Shown in pieces: positions 25,939 through 33,749 of a stretch of 64,000 bases of DNA. How positions within the stretch are numbered: position 1 is the stretch's first letter; every line of letters begins with the position of its first letter. The notes beneath the pieces are model-generated. The model searched no databases. It was given only the letters and a program-made list of their open reading frames with translations, and was not told where the DNA came from. The position numbers and the translations under genes are program-made. Source of the stretch: Mariprofundus sp. EBB-1 (GTDB lineage Bacteria > Pseudomonadota > Zetaproteobacteria > Mariprofundales > Mariprofundaceae); contig NZ_RCFQ01000002.1 of NCBI RefSeq assembly GCF_003665155.1, positions 62,001 to 126,000 on the forward strand. The letters are read 5' to 3'.

Positions 25939-26625
25939 ATTATCTTACCCCTATCATTCGTGGAAGGCTTAAGTTCAGCTTTGAATTTTGACTTTCTGTT
26001 GGCAGAATCAGCAAAGTAATTATTGCGGAGCCAAAGTAAGTTCCATGGCTGCTCTATTCATGTTCCTTGGCAGACTCTCATATGCCCGCACAAACAGGGT
26101 TCAGATCAATATAAGACACCATTCAAGTAGGTGATTGGCCGTATTTCTAGACTGTTGATTCATATAGGTAATTGTGATGCCTTATTTAGAGTGGAATAAT
26201 TCATCTGTATGCGCAGCAGCAGCCTCCCCGAGTAACGTGATGGAACAACGAAATCGGCATGATGTGCTTGAGATGAATAAAAAACCGAAAATAATTTGTT
26301 GCAAGGGTACATCATCTTTCGAAGGCTATGCATAGTGATTAGGGCAATCAGTGAGGATGGTCACTAGTCGGTATTTGTTTTGATGTAAAATATTGACAGC
26401 TACTCACCTTCTAGGAAAAACTGAATTACTTCAGTTTGATTACAGCTCACTAATGTAGCTTATTAGCTCCGTTATACGCCGATCACCAAAGACAGAAGTC
26501 GGTCAAAACTAGATCCTCAAAGGCACCTAGAATAAGTTAGATTGATGATAACGTATGTATCTCGCCAACTTTGTTTGTAGAGGTACACCATAATGTTTTA
26601 CAATATTGGTAAAAAAGGCTCATTC
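25939..26625. other. Gene-poor stretch of 687 bp
   Basis: No convincing gene, repeat or RNA seen. It must contain the promoter of the poly-Gly lipoprotein gene on its left side and the transcript end of the MipA gene on its right. A 52-codon frame (26177-26335) exists but lacks support. Base composition is AT-rich and looks like eroded sequence. Confidence 0.4.
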
Positions 26626-27492
26626 CTAATCAGCAATATCGTTTGAGACTTTTTTTTCAGATTGCCAGATGCTATAGCTAACACCCACGACTGCGGTTAG
26701 ATAATTCTTATCCTTCACGAGCGGGCTATTGGCGACAACACCGGTGGAAAGATTGCGATAACGTGTGGAGGCGAAAACGGTAACACGGTCAGACCAGCGA
26801 TGGCTGACAGATACAGAGACAAACATCGAATGCAGCCCTCCCTTGGCCTGATAGGCCGCACGCGTTGCCGTGGCATACTGCGGAGCTACGCCATAGTAGG
26901 TTCTATTGAATTTCTCAGAAGTGTAAAGAGCACCTAGGCCAATGCGATATTGAGTGTTGGCATCTGGGTTCAACTGCCATTGTAGCTCAGGCTCGGATAG
27001 CCATCCCAATGATTGTCCTCTGGTGTCGATCGACCAGCGCCAAGGTAATCGGAATCGTATACCTGAGGTGTCTGACTCCATGATCTGCCAGTTTAAACGG
27101 GGCCCGAACTGAAATGAGAACTTCAACTCTGGCATACCTGCCCGCGCCCTGTTGTTGTTGCGAACCGACAGGCCGCCTCCAAAGGAGGCATCCAGGGTGA
27201 GGCGCTTGAGACCTAAAATTTCTGCTCGGATGCCACCGCGATCCACGTTGACGCGGTCTCCCCTGTAGACGAAATATGGCAGAGGTAAAGCCAGTTGATA
27301 ACGCTCGTTACTGCCCATGTACTGAGGTAGAGATATTGCACCGAGGGCAACACCAACCTCCCATTTGGGAAGATTTTCAGTGGCTTTTGCAAGGCCGGGC
27401 AGACTCAATAGAAGGATAATGAATGTGCAGAAATAATGTCTGAAAAGAAGGCTATGAAAATTATTTTTGGCATATATATGGTGGATTAGCAT
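26626..27492 (-). CDS. MipA/OmpV family outer membrane protein
   Basis: A 288-residue barrel protein with a signal peptide (about residues 20-38, ending GLAKA). The mature part starts ENLPKWEVGVALGAISLPQYMGSN, the usual MipA/OmpV entry, followed by alternating strands such as LPLPYFVYRGDRV and GLGALYTSEKF. MipA-like proteins are structural outer-membrane proteins linked to murein hydrolases or metal/stress responses. It lies 3 bp downstream of the glutathione peroxidase gene, so the two form an operon divergent from the LitR-like regulator. It extends six residues past a typical aromatic C-terminal strand (SYSIW). Confidence 0.88.
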   Translation of the reverse strand: MLIHHIYAKNNFHSLLFRHYFCTFIILLLSLPGLAKATENLPKWEVGVALGAISLPQYMGSNERYQLALPLPYFVYRGDRVNVDRGGIRAEILGLKRLTLDASFGGGLSVRNNNRARAGMPELKFSFQFGPRLNWQIMESDTSGIRFRLPWRWSIDTRGQSLGWLSEPELQWQLNPDANTQYRIGLGALYTSEKFNRTYYGVAPQYATATRAAYQAKGGLHSMFVSVSVSHRWSDRVTVFASTRYRNLSTGVVANSPLVKDKNYLTAVVGVSYSIWQSEKKVSNDIAD

Positions 27493-27495
27493 GAT

Positions 27496-28056
27496 CTATT
27501 GCTCCTTCAGAGCTTGTCTAATATCGGATAAAAACCTCTTACTATTCGGCTCCGTGTTACTGCCGTAACTGGCAATAAGGCCGCCATCGCGGCCGATTAG
27601 ATACTTATGGAAGTTCCATTGCGGATACTGGCCTGCGGCAGTGGCGAGGCTTGTATAAAATGGCGAGGCGATGCCGGCGCGTACATGTGATTTGGCAAAC
27701 ATCGGAAACTTCACATCATAGGTGAGACTGCAGAATGATTTGACCTCGGCTTCGGTTCCGGGCTCCTGTTTGCCGAAGTCATTCGACGGGAAACCCAGCA
27801 CAACCAATCCCTTTTCCTGAAAGTTACTGTACAGCTGTTCCAGTCCTTCGTACTGGCGCGTGTAGGCACAGTGGCTTGCCGTATTTACCACAAGAAGCAC
27901 TTTTCCTAGGTAGCGATTACAAAGATTGACGGGCTGATGCTCAACCAGCGTCTGTACCTTGTAATTCAGTATTGGCGGGCATGCTTCTGCTGCCAGCGTT
28001 GGGGTTGTCATTGCCGGGATTGCCATGCTCAGTGTTAGCCATAATAGATAACGCAT
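27496..28056 (-). CDS. Glutathione peroxidase family protein, exported
   Basis: A 186-residue thiol peroxidase of the GPx/BtuE family with a signal peptide (about 1-22, ending TLAA), so it acts in the periplasm. The peroxidatic residue is Cys63 in NTASHCAYT (a Cys, not Sec); the Gln in FGKQEPG and the Trp in WNFHKYL complete the catalytic set. ATG 28056 is chosen because ACAGGAG precedes it and the signal peptide starts there. The promoter overlaps the TGTA-box operator shared with the LitR-like gene, so it is probably co-regulated with the light island as a defence against photo-generated peroxides. Confidence 0.92.
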   Translation of the reverse strand: MRYLLWLTLSMAIPAMTTPTLAAEACPPILNYKVQTLVEHQPVNLCNRYLGKVLLVVNTASHCAYTRQYEGLEQLYSNFQEKGLVVLGFPSNDFGKQEPGTEAEVKSFCSLTYDVKFPMFAKSHVRAGIASPFYTSLATAAGQYPQWNFHKYLIGRDGGLIASYGSNTEPNSKRFLSDIRQALKEQ

Positions 28057-28088
28057 TTGATTCTCCTGTAGCTGCAAATGTAATGTTT

Positions 28089-28139
28089 TGTATAAGTTCT
28101 GTACAGTTTTAGTTGAATTTATTGTACATTCTTTGTATG
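28089..28139. promoter_or_regulatory. LitR/CarH-type operator of TGTA boxes between gpx and litR-like genes
   Basis: Four boxes in the same orientation: TGTATA at 28089, TGTACA at 28100, TGTACA at 28123 and TGTATG at 28134, i.e. offsets of 11, 23 and 11 bp. Known CarH/LitR operators are tandem direct repeats with an 11-bp period. On the minus strand a promoter for gpx fits over them: -35 TTCAAC (28112-28117), a 17-bp spacer and -10 TATACA (28089-28094), so a bound regulator would block it. Confidence 0.75.
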
Positions 28140-29033
28140 CTTCGCTGTATGTCTGCACTCGCCCACCTTCCCGATACCAAACAATTTCCTATTCGCCATG
28201 TGGCGCAGGTAACCGGTGTTTTGCCCGTGACCTTGCGAGCCTGGGAGCGTCGTTATGGGCTGATTAAGCCCGAACGCACACCCAAGGGGCATCGCCTTTA
28301 TTCCGAGGCTGATATTCAGACAGTTCATCAGATTGTTCGTCTGATTGATCAGGGCATATCGGTTGGCCGGGTTCGCCAGTCGCTATCCGGTATCGGTAAG
28401 GAAGAGGATACAGTTTCCGACTGGCCGGAATTCCGGGAGCAGTTATTGCGCTCACTGTATGGCTTGAATGCGATGCAGGCGCTTGCCGTGTTGCGCCGGG
28501 TCGGTGCGCTCTACCCGCTGCATGCGCTGCTGGGTGAATTGATCCGACCTGCATTGTTGCAGTTGCAGCATTCTGAAGCATCAGGTCGCTGGGCCTTTCG
28601 TTCCATGTTGATGCAGGCGATCCACCTGTACATGGATCAGCGCACGGTCGGTGTCGAGGTTAATACTAGGCAGCAGCCCATCCTGATTAGTCGTTGTCTG
28701 GCTGCGGGTGACGATCTGCAGGCGAGGGTGTTCGAGGCACAGGCCAGAGAAGCAGGACTGGATCTGCGCTGGATTGGTTCGGCACCGAGCCCGCTGGCGT
28801 TTGCTGATCTGTTGCAAACCAGCGGGGCAGGCGGTGGCCTGCTTTGGGAGGATGCCGAGCCGGTTGATGACTGGGCGGCACAGCTGCAGCAGTTGAAACA
28901 TGCCTCACCCGTTCCGTTGGCTGTGGCAGGAGATTTTTCCCTGCGCCACGTCACGCGCCTGCAGGAATTGGCAGTGCCCGTGTTAGCACAGGATGCAACC
29001 GCCGCTCTGCAGATGCTACGTACATGGAAATAA
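28137..29033 (+). CDS. litR: MerR-family LitR/CarH-like regulator with degenerate cobalamin module
   Basis: About 298 residues. The MerR HTH (about 18-85) includes VTLRAWERRYGLIKPERT and GHRLYS, a hallmark of the CarA/CarH/LitR group. The C-terminal half matches the helix-bundle plus B12-binding layout in length, but key residues are changed. The CarH Wx9EH motif reads W152-x9-I-H163, keeping His but losing Glu. The DxHxxG cobalamin ligand region reads AAGDDLQARV, without the axial His. It therefore probably does not bind adenosylcobalamin, like class II LitR proteins that rely on a partner photoreceptor. There is no clear ribosome site; ATG 28149 is an alternative. It heads the photolyase/BLUF operon. 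Confidence 0.85.
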   Translation: MLRCMSALAHLPDTKQFPIRHVAQVTGVLPVTLRAWERRYGLIKPERTPKGHRLYSEADIQTVHQIVRLIDQGISVGRVRQSLSGIGKEEDTVSDWPEFREQLLRSLYGLNAMQALAVLRRVGALYPLHALLGELIRPALLQLQHSEASGRWAFRSMLMQAIHLYMDQRTVGVEVNTRQQPILISRCLAAGDDLQARVFEAQAREAGLDLRWIGSAPSPLAFADLLQTSGAGGGLLWEDAEPVDDWAAQLQQLKHASPVPLAVAGDFSLRHVTRLQELAVPVLAQDATAALQMLRTWK

Positions 29034-29047
29034 CTGGAGGAAACATT

Positions 29048-29311
29048 ATGACTCATCGAATACATCGTAACGGATTGATTTTTGCAGCAACTATCCTGCT
29101 AGGTTTGTCTCTTGCCGATATCGCACTGGCTACCCCTTCATTTTCCCGTCAGGTGAATGCGGACTGCCGTACCTGTCATTTTCAAAGCATGCACGCCCTG
29201 AATAAATTCGGTCGTGCGTTCAAGAGCAATGCCTTCAACCTCAACAAGCAGATGAGGCAGGAGCTGAATCAACGCCGGAAGAGTAAGGCTGTTACTGACC
29301 GTGTAGGCTGA
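29048..29311 (+). CDS. Mini c-type cytochrome-like protein, one CxxCH
   Basis: An 87-residue exported protein: signal peptide about 1-28 (ending ALA), then PSFSRQVNADCRTCHFQSM with one heme-attachment motif C40-R-T-C43-H44, then ALNKFGRAFKSNAF. This last block matches the N-terminal region of larger heme proteins with a CxxCH-x-FP-LT-FGR-FK pattern, but here it stands alone and ends soon after in a basic tail. A strong ribosome site (TGGAGGAAAC) precedes ATG 29048. It lies 14 bp after the regulator gene and 6 bp before the photolyase GTG. Role unknown; perhaps an electron carrier or heme sensor of the light operon. Confidence 0.75.
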   Translation: MTHRIHRNGLIFAATILLGLSLADIALATPSFSRQVNADCRTCHFQSMHALNKFGRAFKSNAFNLNKQMRQELNQRRKSKAVTDRVG

Positions 29312-29317
29312 TTCGTT

Positions 29318-30733
29318 GTGCAAGCGCCTTCTTTGACATACCACCATGCGCTGGTTTGGCTGCGCCGTGATTTGCGCCTGCATGATCATACAGCCCTGCT
29401 GGCAGCGTTGCGGCAAAGCCGTAACGTCAGTCTCTGTTTTGTGCTTGATCCTGCACAAACGACTGAGCATGACTGGCATAGTAGCCCGGGGCTGGCATTC
29501 ATGCTTGAAAGCCTTCTCCTGCTTGATGATGAGCTGGCTGCGCTCGGTTCGGGCCTTATCATTCTGCAAGGTAAACCGGAGGATGCGCTGGCCGAAGCCA
29601 TTGACCACGGCGATTTTGATGCCTTGTTTCTGAACCTGGACTATACCCCCTTTGCCATCCGGCGGGATGCAACAATCACCGCGCTATGTGAACGCCGGGG
29701 CATACCATTGCATACCAGCCACGATGCCCTGCTGACTATTCCCGGCGAAGTGCTGACGGGTAGCGGGAAGCCATATCAGGTATTCACGCCATTTCATCGA
29801 ACGGCTGCCGCGCTGCCGGTGGCGATGCCGCAGCCATGTGAGCATGCCGGCAAGCTGGCTCCCATCTCCGTACAGCTTAGAAACGATTACCGGCAAATCC
29901 TGTTAGCGCTTAAGCGCCGTGCATCACCGGTCGCCGCCGGCAGAGGCGGGGCGATGACTACGCTTGATCAACTGGCAGGCCTGCAGGATTATCAGACCAC
30001 GCGTGATATGCCGGCACTCGATGCCACCAGTCACCTGTCGGTGCATTTGAAGTTCGGTACCTTGTCCGTGCGCGAGGCGTACCATGCCATGCAACAGTAT
30101 CTGGATTCCACGCACCCTTTGTTGCGCCAACTTTACTGGCGCGATTTTTTCAGCCACATCGCATTTCATCACCCGCAGGTGTTCGGTTCGGCATTTCAGC
30201 AGCGGTTTGAGCATATTGAGTGGCGGCATGACGAGCGTGATTTCGAGGCCTGGTGCACGGGTAAAACCGGCTTTCCCATTGTTGATGCCGGCATGCGCGA
30301 GCTCAGCGAGACCGGCTTTATGCACAATCGTGTCCGCATGATTACCGCATCCTTTCTGGTCAAGGATCTGCATATCGACTGGCGTTGGGGTGAGGCATGG
30401 TTTGCCCGTCATCTGGCGGACTACGATCCGGCCGTGAATAATGGTAACTGGCAGTGGGCTGCATCCACCGGCTGTGATGCACAACCCTGGTTTCGTATTT
30501 TCAACCCATGGTTGCAGCAACAGCGTTTTGATGCCGAATGCGTTTACATAAAACGCTGGCTGCCTGAACTGGCCGGGCTTTCAGCCGCCGCAATTCATCA
30601 ATGGCAGAAGCATCCGCCGAGCGACCATGCCTATCCACAACCCATCGTCGATCATGCCACGCAGTCCCGGCTGGCGAAAGCCATGTTCAAAAGCGCCCAT
30701 GACAAGGAGGCTGTCAATGACCACAGATTGTAA
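29318..30733 (+). CDS. phrB: Deoxyribodipyrimidine photolyase (class I CPD)
   Basis: A 471-residue FAD enzyme that splits UV-induced cyclobutane dimers using blue light. The N-terminal antenna-binding domain starts LVWLRRDLRLHDHTALL. The C-terminal FAD domain has LRQLYWRDFFSHIAFHHP, GFPIVDAGMRELSETGFMHNR, DWRWGEAWFARHLADYDPA and NNGNWQWAASTGCDAQPWFRIF, retaining the Trp chain and substrate-contact residues. It starts with GTG; no better ATG exists. It overlaps the next gene by 17 bp. Confidence 0.96.
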   Translation: MQAPSLTYHHALVWLRRDLRLHDHTALLAALRQSRNVSLCFVLDPAQTTEHDWHSSPGLAFMLESLLLLDDELAALGSGLIILQGKPEDALAEAIDHGDFDALFLNLDYTPFAIRRDATITALCERRGIPLHTSHDALLTIPGEVLTGSGKPYQVFTPFHRTAAALPVAMPQPCEHAGKLAPISVQLRNDYRQILLALKRRASPVAAGRGGAMTTLDQLAGLQDYQTTRDMPALDATSHLSVHLKFGTLSVREAYHAMQQYLDSTHPLLRQLYWRDFFSHIAFHHPQVFGSAFQQRFEHIEWRHDERDFEAWCTGKTGFPIVDAGMRELSETGFMHNRVRMITASFLVKDLHIDWRWGEAWFARHLADYDPAVNNGNWQWAASTGCDAQPWFRIFNPWLQQQRFDAECVYIKRWLPELAGLSAAAIHQWQKHPPSDHAYPQPIVDHATQSRLAKAMFKSAHDKEAVNDHRL

Positions 30734-31673
30734 ACCACGAGTGGTAGTAAGCCGCTGCCTCGGATTCGAGTCATGCCGCTATAATGGCCAGATGCTCGCT
30801 GATAATCTTATCGAACGGCTGAAATCCCATGTCGAAATAATCACCGTCTGCCCGGAAGCGGATATCGGACTTGGCACGCCCCGTACTCCCGTGCGCCTGG
30901 TTAAACAGCAGGGCGAAATTATGATGATTCAGCCCTCAACGGGGGAGGATGTCAGTCAAGCCATGCACGCCTACAATCAGTCAACCATGGCCGGGCTTTC
31001 GGATATCGACGGTTTTATCATGAAAAGCCGATCACCATCCTGTGGGCCTGCAGGCGTGAAGGTGTATGCGTCATCGGGAAAGGGTGCTACTGCCGAAAAA
31101 GGTGTTGGCCTGTTTGCTCAGGTTGCCATGCAGCGTTTTCCGTTTGCCGCCATTGAGGATGAGGGTCGCCTGAAGAACTTCCATCTGCGCGAAGCCTTCC
31201 TGATGCGGCTGTTTGCGCTGGCGCGGCTGCGTCAGTTGATTGCCGAGCCATCCGTGGCCGGATTGACAACCTTTCATGCCAGTCACAAGTTGCTGATGAT
31301 GTGCTTCCATCAGGAGATGATGCGCCAGTGTGGTCGTATCGCCAGTAACGGTGACGGGCTGCCCCTGGCAGTCATGGTGGAGCGGTATGCCGGCGTATTT
31401 CGGGAGGCCCTGAACCGTCAGCCCGGACAAAGGAATATTATCAATGCCCTCTATCATGGCTATGGCTGGATTTCCGAAGGCTTGTCGGCGGCTGACAAGA
31501 AGCTGTTTCTCGATGCTATGGAAGAGTACCGGGATGATCGGGTCACATTGGCAACCATGCTGCATCTACTTAAGTCTTATGTGGCACGCTTTGCTCATGA
31601 TTACCTTGGTTCGCAGCACATTCTCGAACCTTATCCGCGTGACCTGTTTAATCTGTCGGATTCCGGTCGATGA
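30717..31673 (+). CDS. DUF523 plus DUF1722 (YbgA-like) protein
   Basis: A 318-residue two-domain protein. The N-terminal DUF523 domain (about 1-150) has VVVSRCLGFESCRYNG, CPEADIGLGTPRTPVRLV and SRSPSCGPAGVKVY with several conserved Cys that could bind a metal or cluster. The C-terminal DUF1722 domain (about 195-310) has FHASHKLLMMCFHQ and LPLAVMVERYAGVF. DUF523-DUF1722 proteins often neighbour photolyase genes and are part of LitR-type light regulons in several bacteria. A perfect AAGGAGG site precedes ATG 30717, inside the photolyase end. It overlaps the next gene by 4 bp. Confidence 0.92.
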   Translation: MTTDCKPRVVVSRCLGFESCRYNGQMLADNLIERLKSHVEIITVCPEADIGLGTPRTPVRLVKQQGEIMMIQPSTGEDVSQAMHAYNQSTMAGLSDIDGFIMKSRSPSCGPAGVKVYASSGKGATAEKGVGLFAQVAMQRFPFAAIEDEGRLKNFHLREAFLMRLFALARLRQLIAEPSVAGLTTFHASHKLLMMCFHQEMMRQCGRIASNGDGLPLAVMVERYAGVFREALNRQPGQRNIINALYHGYGWISEGLSAADKKLFLDAMEEYRDDRVTLATMLHLLKSYVARFAHDYLGSQHILEPYPRDLFNLSDSGR

Positions 31674-32269
31674 AACTGGTGCAGCCGGAAGGGGGGTGTA
31701 TCGATGACGTGTTCCATACGTCCTATCGAATCGATCAGCATGATTGCATTTATGCCGTAGGCGATACATGGCAGTCGGTGGCAGAACAGAACCGGGTTGG
31801 TGATAGCTGCGGACTCGGCACGCTGCAGGGGAAGTCGGTGTTCGAGCAGTTCAGCGATGCAGAAACGCGGATGATTTATGCCAAACTATTCGAACGCGTT
31901 CGGGCATCAGGGCAAGCCGTTTGCTTCCGGATTCATTGCGATGCATTGCATCTGGTTCGCATTCTTGAGACCCGTATCCTACCGTTGTCCGATAAACATC
32001 TGGAGGTGGGGTTCAGGGTAGTCAGCGAGCAGGAACGAGACCCTGCTGTAGTGATTGAGCTCTGCGGGCTTGAAAAACCATTTATTACCATGTGCAGCTA
32101 TTGCGGTAATCTGAAAAATCGTGATGGCGAGTGGCAACCACTGGAAGAAGAAATCAGTGCCAGTGACCTGTTTAATGTCCGGGATCTACCCTCAATCAGC
32201 CATGGTATTTGCGCCGACTGTAAAGAAAATTTTCTTATGCAGCTTGCTGCCTACAGGATGAGAGCATGA
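31670..32269 (+). CDS. PAS-like protein with C-terminal CxxC-CxxC module
   Basis: A 199-residue cytosolic protein. Residues 15-125 have a PAS-like alpha/beta pattern (YRIDQHDCIYAVGDTWQSVA, GLGTLQGKSVFEQF, RILETRILPLSDKHLEVGF). The C-terminal part has CSYCGNLKNRDGEWQPLEEE and SHGICADC (Cys142, 145, 181, 184). This Cys module, usually CxxCK-R---G-W--LE-YI...SHG-C--C, is found at the end of PAS or receiver proteins and looks like a zinc or iron-sulfur site. There is no output kinase. ATGA overlaps on both sides bind it tightly to the operon. It may sense redox state or a cofactor; its function is undetermined. Confidence 0.75.
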   Translation: MKLVQPEGGCIDDVFHTSYRIDQHDCIYAVGDTWQSVAEQNRVGDSCGLGTLQGKSVFEQFSDAETRMIYAKLFERVRASGQAVCFRIHCDALHLVRILETRILPLSDKHLEVGFRVVSEQERDPAVVIELCGLEKPFITMCSYCGNLKNRDGEWQPLEEEISASDLFNVRDLPSISHGICADCKENFLMQLAAYRMRA

Positions 32270-32820
32270 TTGTTTTTCTGAGAATAATATTTGTCGCGTC
32301 CGTGCTGGCAATCACTGCCACATTCAGTGGCTGTACCGGACTTCCTGCTGGAATCACGCCCGTGTCCCAATTTGAACTGCAGCGCTATCTGGGTACGTGG
32401 CATGAGGTGGCCAGACTCGACCACTCCTTCGAGCGGGGACTGACTCAGGTAAGTGCCGATTATTCACTACGCGATGATGGTGGAGTGAAGGTGCTGAATC
32501 GCGGCTGGGACGATGAAAAACAGCAGTGGAAGGAAGCTGTTGGCAAGGCCTATTTTGTCCGTAACGCCAATGAAGGTTATCTGAAGGTCTCTTTTTTCGG
32601 CCCTTTTTATGGTGCTTATGTAATCTTCTCCTTGGATGCCGACTATCGCTACTCCTTTATTTCCGGGCCGGACAGGGACTATCTGTGGTTTCTTTCGCGT
32701 ACGCCGGATGTACCTCAACCAGTAATGCGGAAATTCATGTCGCAGGCAGCAGCACTGGGCTTCGATACCGATAAGCTTATTATACTAAGCCAGCAGTATA
32801 GTCAGGAGGAGTCCCGATGA
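32266..32820 (+). CDS. blc: Outer membrane lipocalin (Blc-like)
   Basis: A 184-residue lipoprotein with lipobox TFSGC (Cys at about residue 23). The lipocalin fold is marked by LQRYLGTWHEVARLDHSFERG (GxW motif), ADYSLRDDG, and GPFYGAYVIFSLDADYRYSFI, followed by the SRTP..PQPVMRKFMSQAAALGFDTDKLI helix region. Bacterial lipocalins bind fatty acids or lysophospholipids and help in membrane stress or repair. Lipocalin genes occur in LitR-controlled photolyase clusters elsewhere. It overlaps both neighbours by 4 bp. Confidence 0.92.
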   Translation: MIVFLRIIFVASVLAITATFSGCTGLPAGITPVSQFELQRYLGTWHEVARLDHSFERGLTQVSADYSLRDDGGVKVLNRGWDDEKQQWKEAVGKAYFVRNANEGYLKVSFFGPFYGAYVIFSLDADYRYSFISGPDRDYLWFLSRTPDVPQPVMRKFMSQAAALGFDTDKLIILSQQYSQEESR

Positions 32821-33689
32821 TTCGCATTGTTTATGTCAGCGTCGCCACCAAGCCCTTTGACGATAAAGAGTTGCTGCAACTGCTCGCAAGGTGCAGAGCC
32901 AGTAATACCGAGAGGCTTATATCCGGTCAACTGATCTATAGCGATGGAACCTTTATGCAGGTACTCGAAGGGCCGGAAAAAGAGGTGGATGCAACCTACG
33001 CGCGCATTAAAAAGGATACGCGACACACGAATGTCACGTTGCTTGAACGCAACACCATTGATGAAAAACAGTTTCCGGATTGGAGCATGGGTTTTAAAAC
33101 ACTCAACCGTGAACAGCTTGAGGGGATACAAGGTTACAACTACCAGTTCGATGAAGATGTGAACGGTGATAACCCTTTTACCAGTCAGTTGTTTGTCTCC
33201 GAGTTGATGAAAAATGTGAAGAATCAGTATGTGGCCGACATATCACGCGAGGGCGCTGCACTGCATCAGGCCGACACATCGCTGATTGGCTACCTGAACA
33301 AACTGGTTAATTATACGGTACTGGTGCTTGCAGCATTGATGGCCTTTGTGGTGCTTTGCGGTGTCGCCGAAATTGCTGCCGAGCTTTATGTGATGATCAA
33401 AAGTACACCGTATGTACTGCTTAGTATCAGTGGTATTACATCCACCTTTGCCTCTTTCCTGGCTGTGCTGATTGCCATCGATATTTTTATAAATATTTCG
33501 CTCTATGTACGCAAGCATGTGATTGCCGTGCGTCTGGTAGTGGCTACGGCCTTGATGGCTGTGGCACGAAAAATTATTGTTCTTGAATTCGCCGATATCC
33601 AGCCGATGCAGATCATTGCCATGGCCGGACTCGTGGCCGTACTGGGCTTCTGTTATTACTATTTATCACGGTTGAAAGAGAACGATTAA
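32817..33689 (+). CDS. BLUF photoreceptor fused to a PsiE-type membrane domain
   Basis: A 290-residue protein. Residues 1-95 are a BLUF flavin domain with all functional residues: Tyr6, Asn30, Gln48 (GTFMQVLEG), and Trp89/Met91 in FPDWSMGF. Residues about 160-285 contain four hydrophobic helices whose last half (VIAVRLVVATALMAVARKII, then GLVAVLGFCYYYL) matches the phosphate-starvation-inducible PsiE family. So a blue-light sensor is tethered to the inner membrane by a PsiE domain. Most BLUF proteins are short or fused to EAL domains. It is the last gene of the island operon and shares it with a LitR-like regulator lacking cobalamin ligands. Confidence 0.88.
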   Translation: MIRIVYVSVATKPFDDKELLQLLARCRASNTERLISGQLIYSDGTFMQVLEGPEKEVDATYARIKKDTRHTNVTLLERNTIDEKQFPDWSMGFKTLNREQLEGIQGYNYQFDEDVNGDNPFTSQLFVSELMKNVKNQYVADISREGAALHQADTSLIGYLNKLVNYTVLVLAALMAFVVLCGVAEIAAELYVMIKSTPYVLLSISGITSTFASFLAVLIAIDIFINISLYVRKHVIAVRLVVATALMAVARKIIVLEFADIQPMQIIAMAGLVAVLGFCYYYLSRLKEND

Positions 33690-33749
33690 CGGTTTTCTCA
33701 TCATCGATGGATCAATATAGATTACATAAAACACAACAGTAGGAATAAT

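Noticed and set aside
26177-26335. 52-codon open frame in the gene-poor stretch
   Set aside because: Only a weak AGGT ahead of the ATG, no domain, unusual composition; chance frame is more likely.
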